64,000 bases of DNA from Stakelama flava. Lineage in GTDB: Bacteria > Pseudomonadota > Alphaproteobacteria > Sphingomonadales > Sphingomonadaceae. The position numbers and the translations under genes are program-made. Position 1 is the first letter of the stretch, and each line of letters starts with the position of its first letter. The stretch is taken from contig NZ_JAHWZX010000007.1 in NCBI RefSeq assembly GCF_019351405.1, forward strand, positions 1-64,000, given 5' to 3'. Shown one piece after another: positions 63,290-64,000 of this stretch. The notes under the pieces were generated by a model, which ran no database searches, had not been told where the DNA came from, and worked only from the letters and a program-made list of their open reading frames with translations.

Positions 63290-64000
63290 CTACCCGTCGC
63301 TGGTGCGCTCGATATCGGCACCGACCGCCTGCAGCTTTTCCTCCAGCCGCTCATAGCCGCGATCGAGGTGATAGACGCGGCTCACCTGCGTCTCGCCCTC
63401 GGCGGCGAGCCCCGCCAGCACCAGACTCATCGACGCGCGCAGGTCGGTCGCCATCACCGGTGCGCCGACCAGCGTCGCCGGGCCGCGCACCACGGCCGCG
63501 CGCCCGCGCACCTGAATATCGGCGCCCATGCGCGCCAGTTCGGGAACGTGCATATAGCGGTTTTCGAAAATCGTTTCGGTCAGCACGCTTGCGCCATCGG
63601 CCTTGCACAGCATCGCCATGAACTGCGCCTGCATATCGGTGGCGAAGCCGGGAAACGGCGCGGTCGACAGGGTAAGCGGCCCCATCCCGTTCGACGCTTC
63701 CACGAATAGCGAATCCTTGCGCTCCTCGACGGTGATACCCGCTTCTACCAGTGCGGCGATGGTCGCGCGCATATCGCCCGGCGCCGCGCCCACCAGCTCC
63801 AGCGCGCCGCCTGTGATCGCCGCGGCGCAGGCATAGCTGCCTGCCTCGATCCGGTCGGGCATCACGCGATAGGTCGCGCCGTGCAGCCGGTCGCGCCCTT
63901 CGATTTCCAGCGTTTCGGTGCCGATCCCCGAAATAGACGCGCCCATCGCGACCAGCAGGTTGCACAGGTCGACAATCTCCGGCTCGCGCGCCGCATTCTC
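63290..64000 (-). CDS. murA: UDP-N-acetylglucosamine 1-carboxyvinyltransferase, C-terminal part
   Basis: The frame runs to the window edge and lacks its start. It shows the MurA C-terminal half: [79 protein letters not shown] and [17 protein letters not shown] (the Arg-Ala-Ser motif). MurA adds enolpyruvate to UDP-GlcNAc, the first committed step of peptidoglycan synthesis, and is the fosfomycin target. About 236 codons are visible of some 425. Confidence 0.95.
   Translation of the reverse strand, partial: ENAAREPEIVDLCNLLVAMGASISGIGTETLEIEGRDRLHGATYRVMPDRIEAGSYACAAAITGGALELVGAAPGDMRATIAALVEAGITVEERKDSLFVEASNGMGPLTLSTAPFPGFATDMQAQFMAMLCKADGASVLTETIFENRYMHVPELARMGADIQVRGRAAVVRGPATLVGAPVMATDLRASMSLVLAGLAAEGETQVSRVYHLDRGYERLEEKLQAVGADIERTSDG

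Overview
The window looks like a chromosomal segment of a high-GC alphaproteobacterium of the Sphingomonadaceae (Sphingomonas/Sphingobium/Novosphingobium type). The reasons are large TonB-dependent receptors, a DUF2093 gene beside xseA, phbB next to hemH, exact matches to the alphaproteobacterial general-stress (EcfG) promoter, and protein sequences close to what I know from sphingomonads. This is family-level recognition by eye; no database search was run. No rRNA or CRISPR array was seen. Three tRNAs are present: Ala-CGC, Pro-GGG and Thr-GGT.

Layout: (1) 1-7.2 kb is an AT-richer accessory flank with the end of an IS3-family element and two paralogous TonB-dependent receptors, each followed by its own intrinsic terminator. 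(2) 7.3-29 kb is core housekeeping: xseA-DUF2093-M23 lipoprotein, divergent purD, a CNNM/CorC protein, an OmpA lipoprotein, tadA, rpmB, a molybdenum hydroxylase-hemH-phbB transcription unit, an lgt-midA-GNAT-pgeF operon, a gamma-synthase-type PLP enzyme, proS and a DMT exporter. (3) 29-35.8 kb is an accessory island abutting the 3' end of tRNA-Ala. It holds an M23 peptidase, higBA, a single-domain tyrosine recombinase, an orphan LysR, a frameshifted HEPN remnant, a secreted unknown and long gene-free stretches. (4) 35.8-40.3 kb is core again: yaiI/ypfJ, patatin-bdhA and DUF4893. (5) 40.34-43.19 kb is a compact cargo module between 40-bp inverted repeats: an AraC remnant, a monooxygenase, an alcohol dehydrogenase and a divergent LysR. 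(6) 43.4-64 kb is core: a CDF transporter, a BI-1 protein, thpR, OsmC, a glycosyltransferase, the yajC-secD-secF operon, an L,D-transpeptidase, two peptidases, the bioFDA operon and a partial murA at the edge.

Several genes connect. Three promoters match the EcfG consensus exactly, upstream of the OmpA lipoprotein, the L,D-transpeptidase and a small hydrophilic protein, which suggests a local cell-envelope stress set. phbB and bdhA catalyse the synthetic and degradative sides of 3-hydroxybutyrate metabolism. lgt, the M23 lipoprotein and several other lipoproteins, pgeF, the L,D-transpeptidase and murA all concern the envelope. The best candidates for something new are the inverted-repeat-bounded module at 40.3-43.2 kb and the tRNA-abutting island at 29-35.8 kb.
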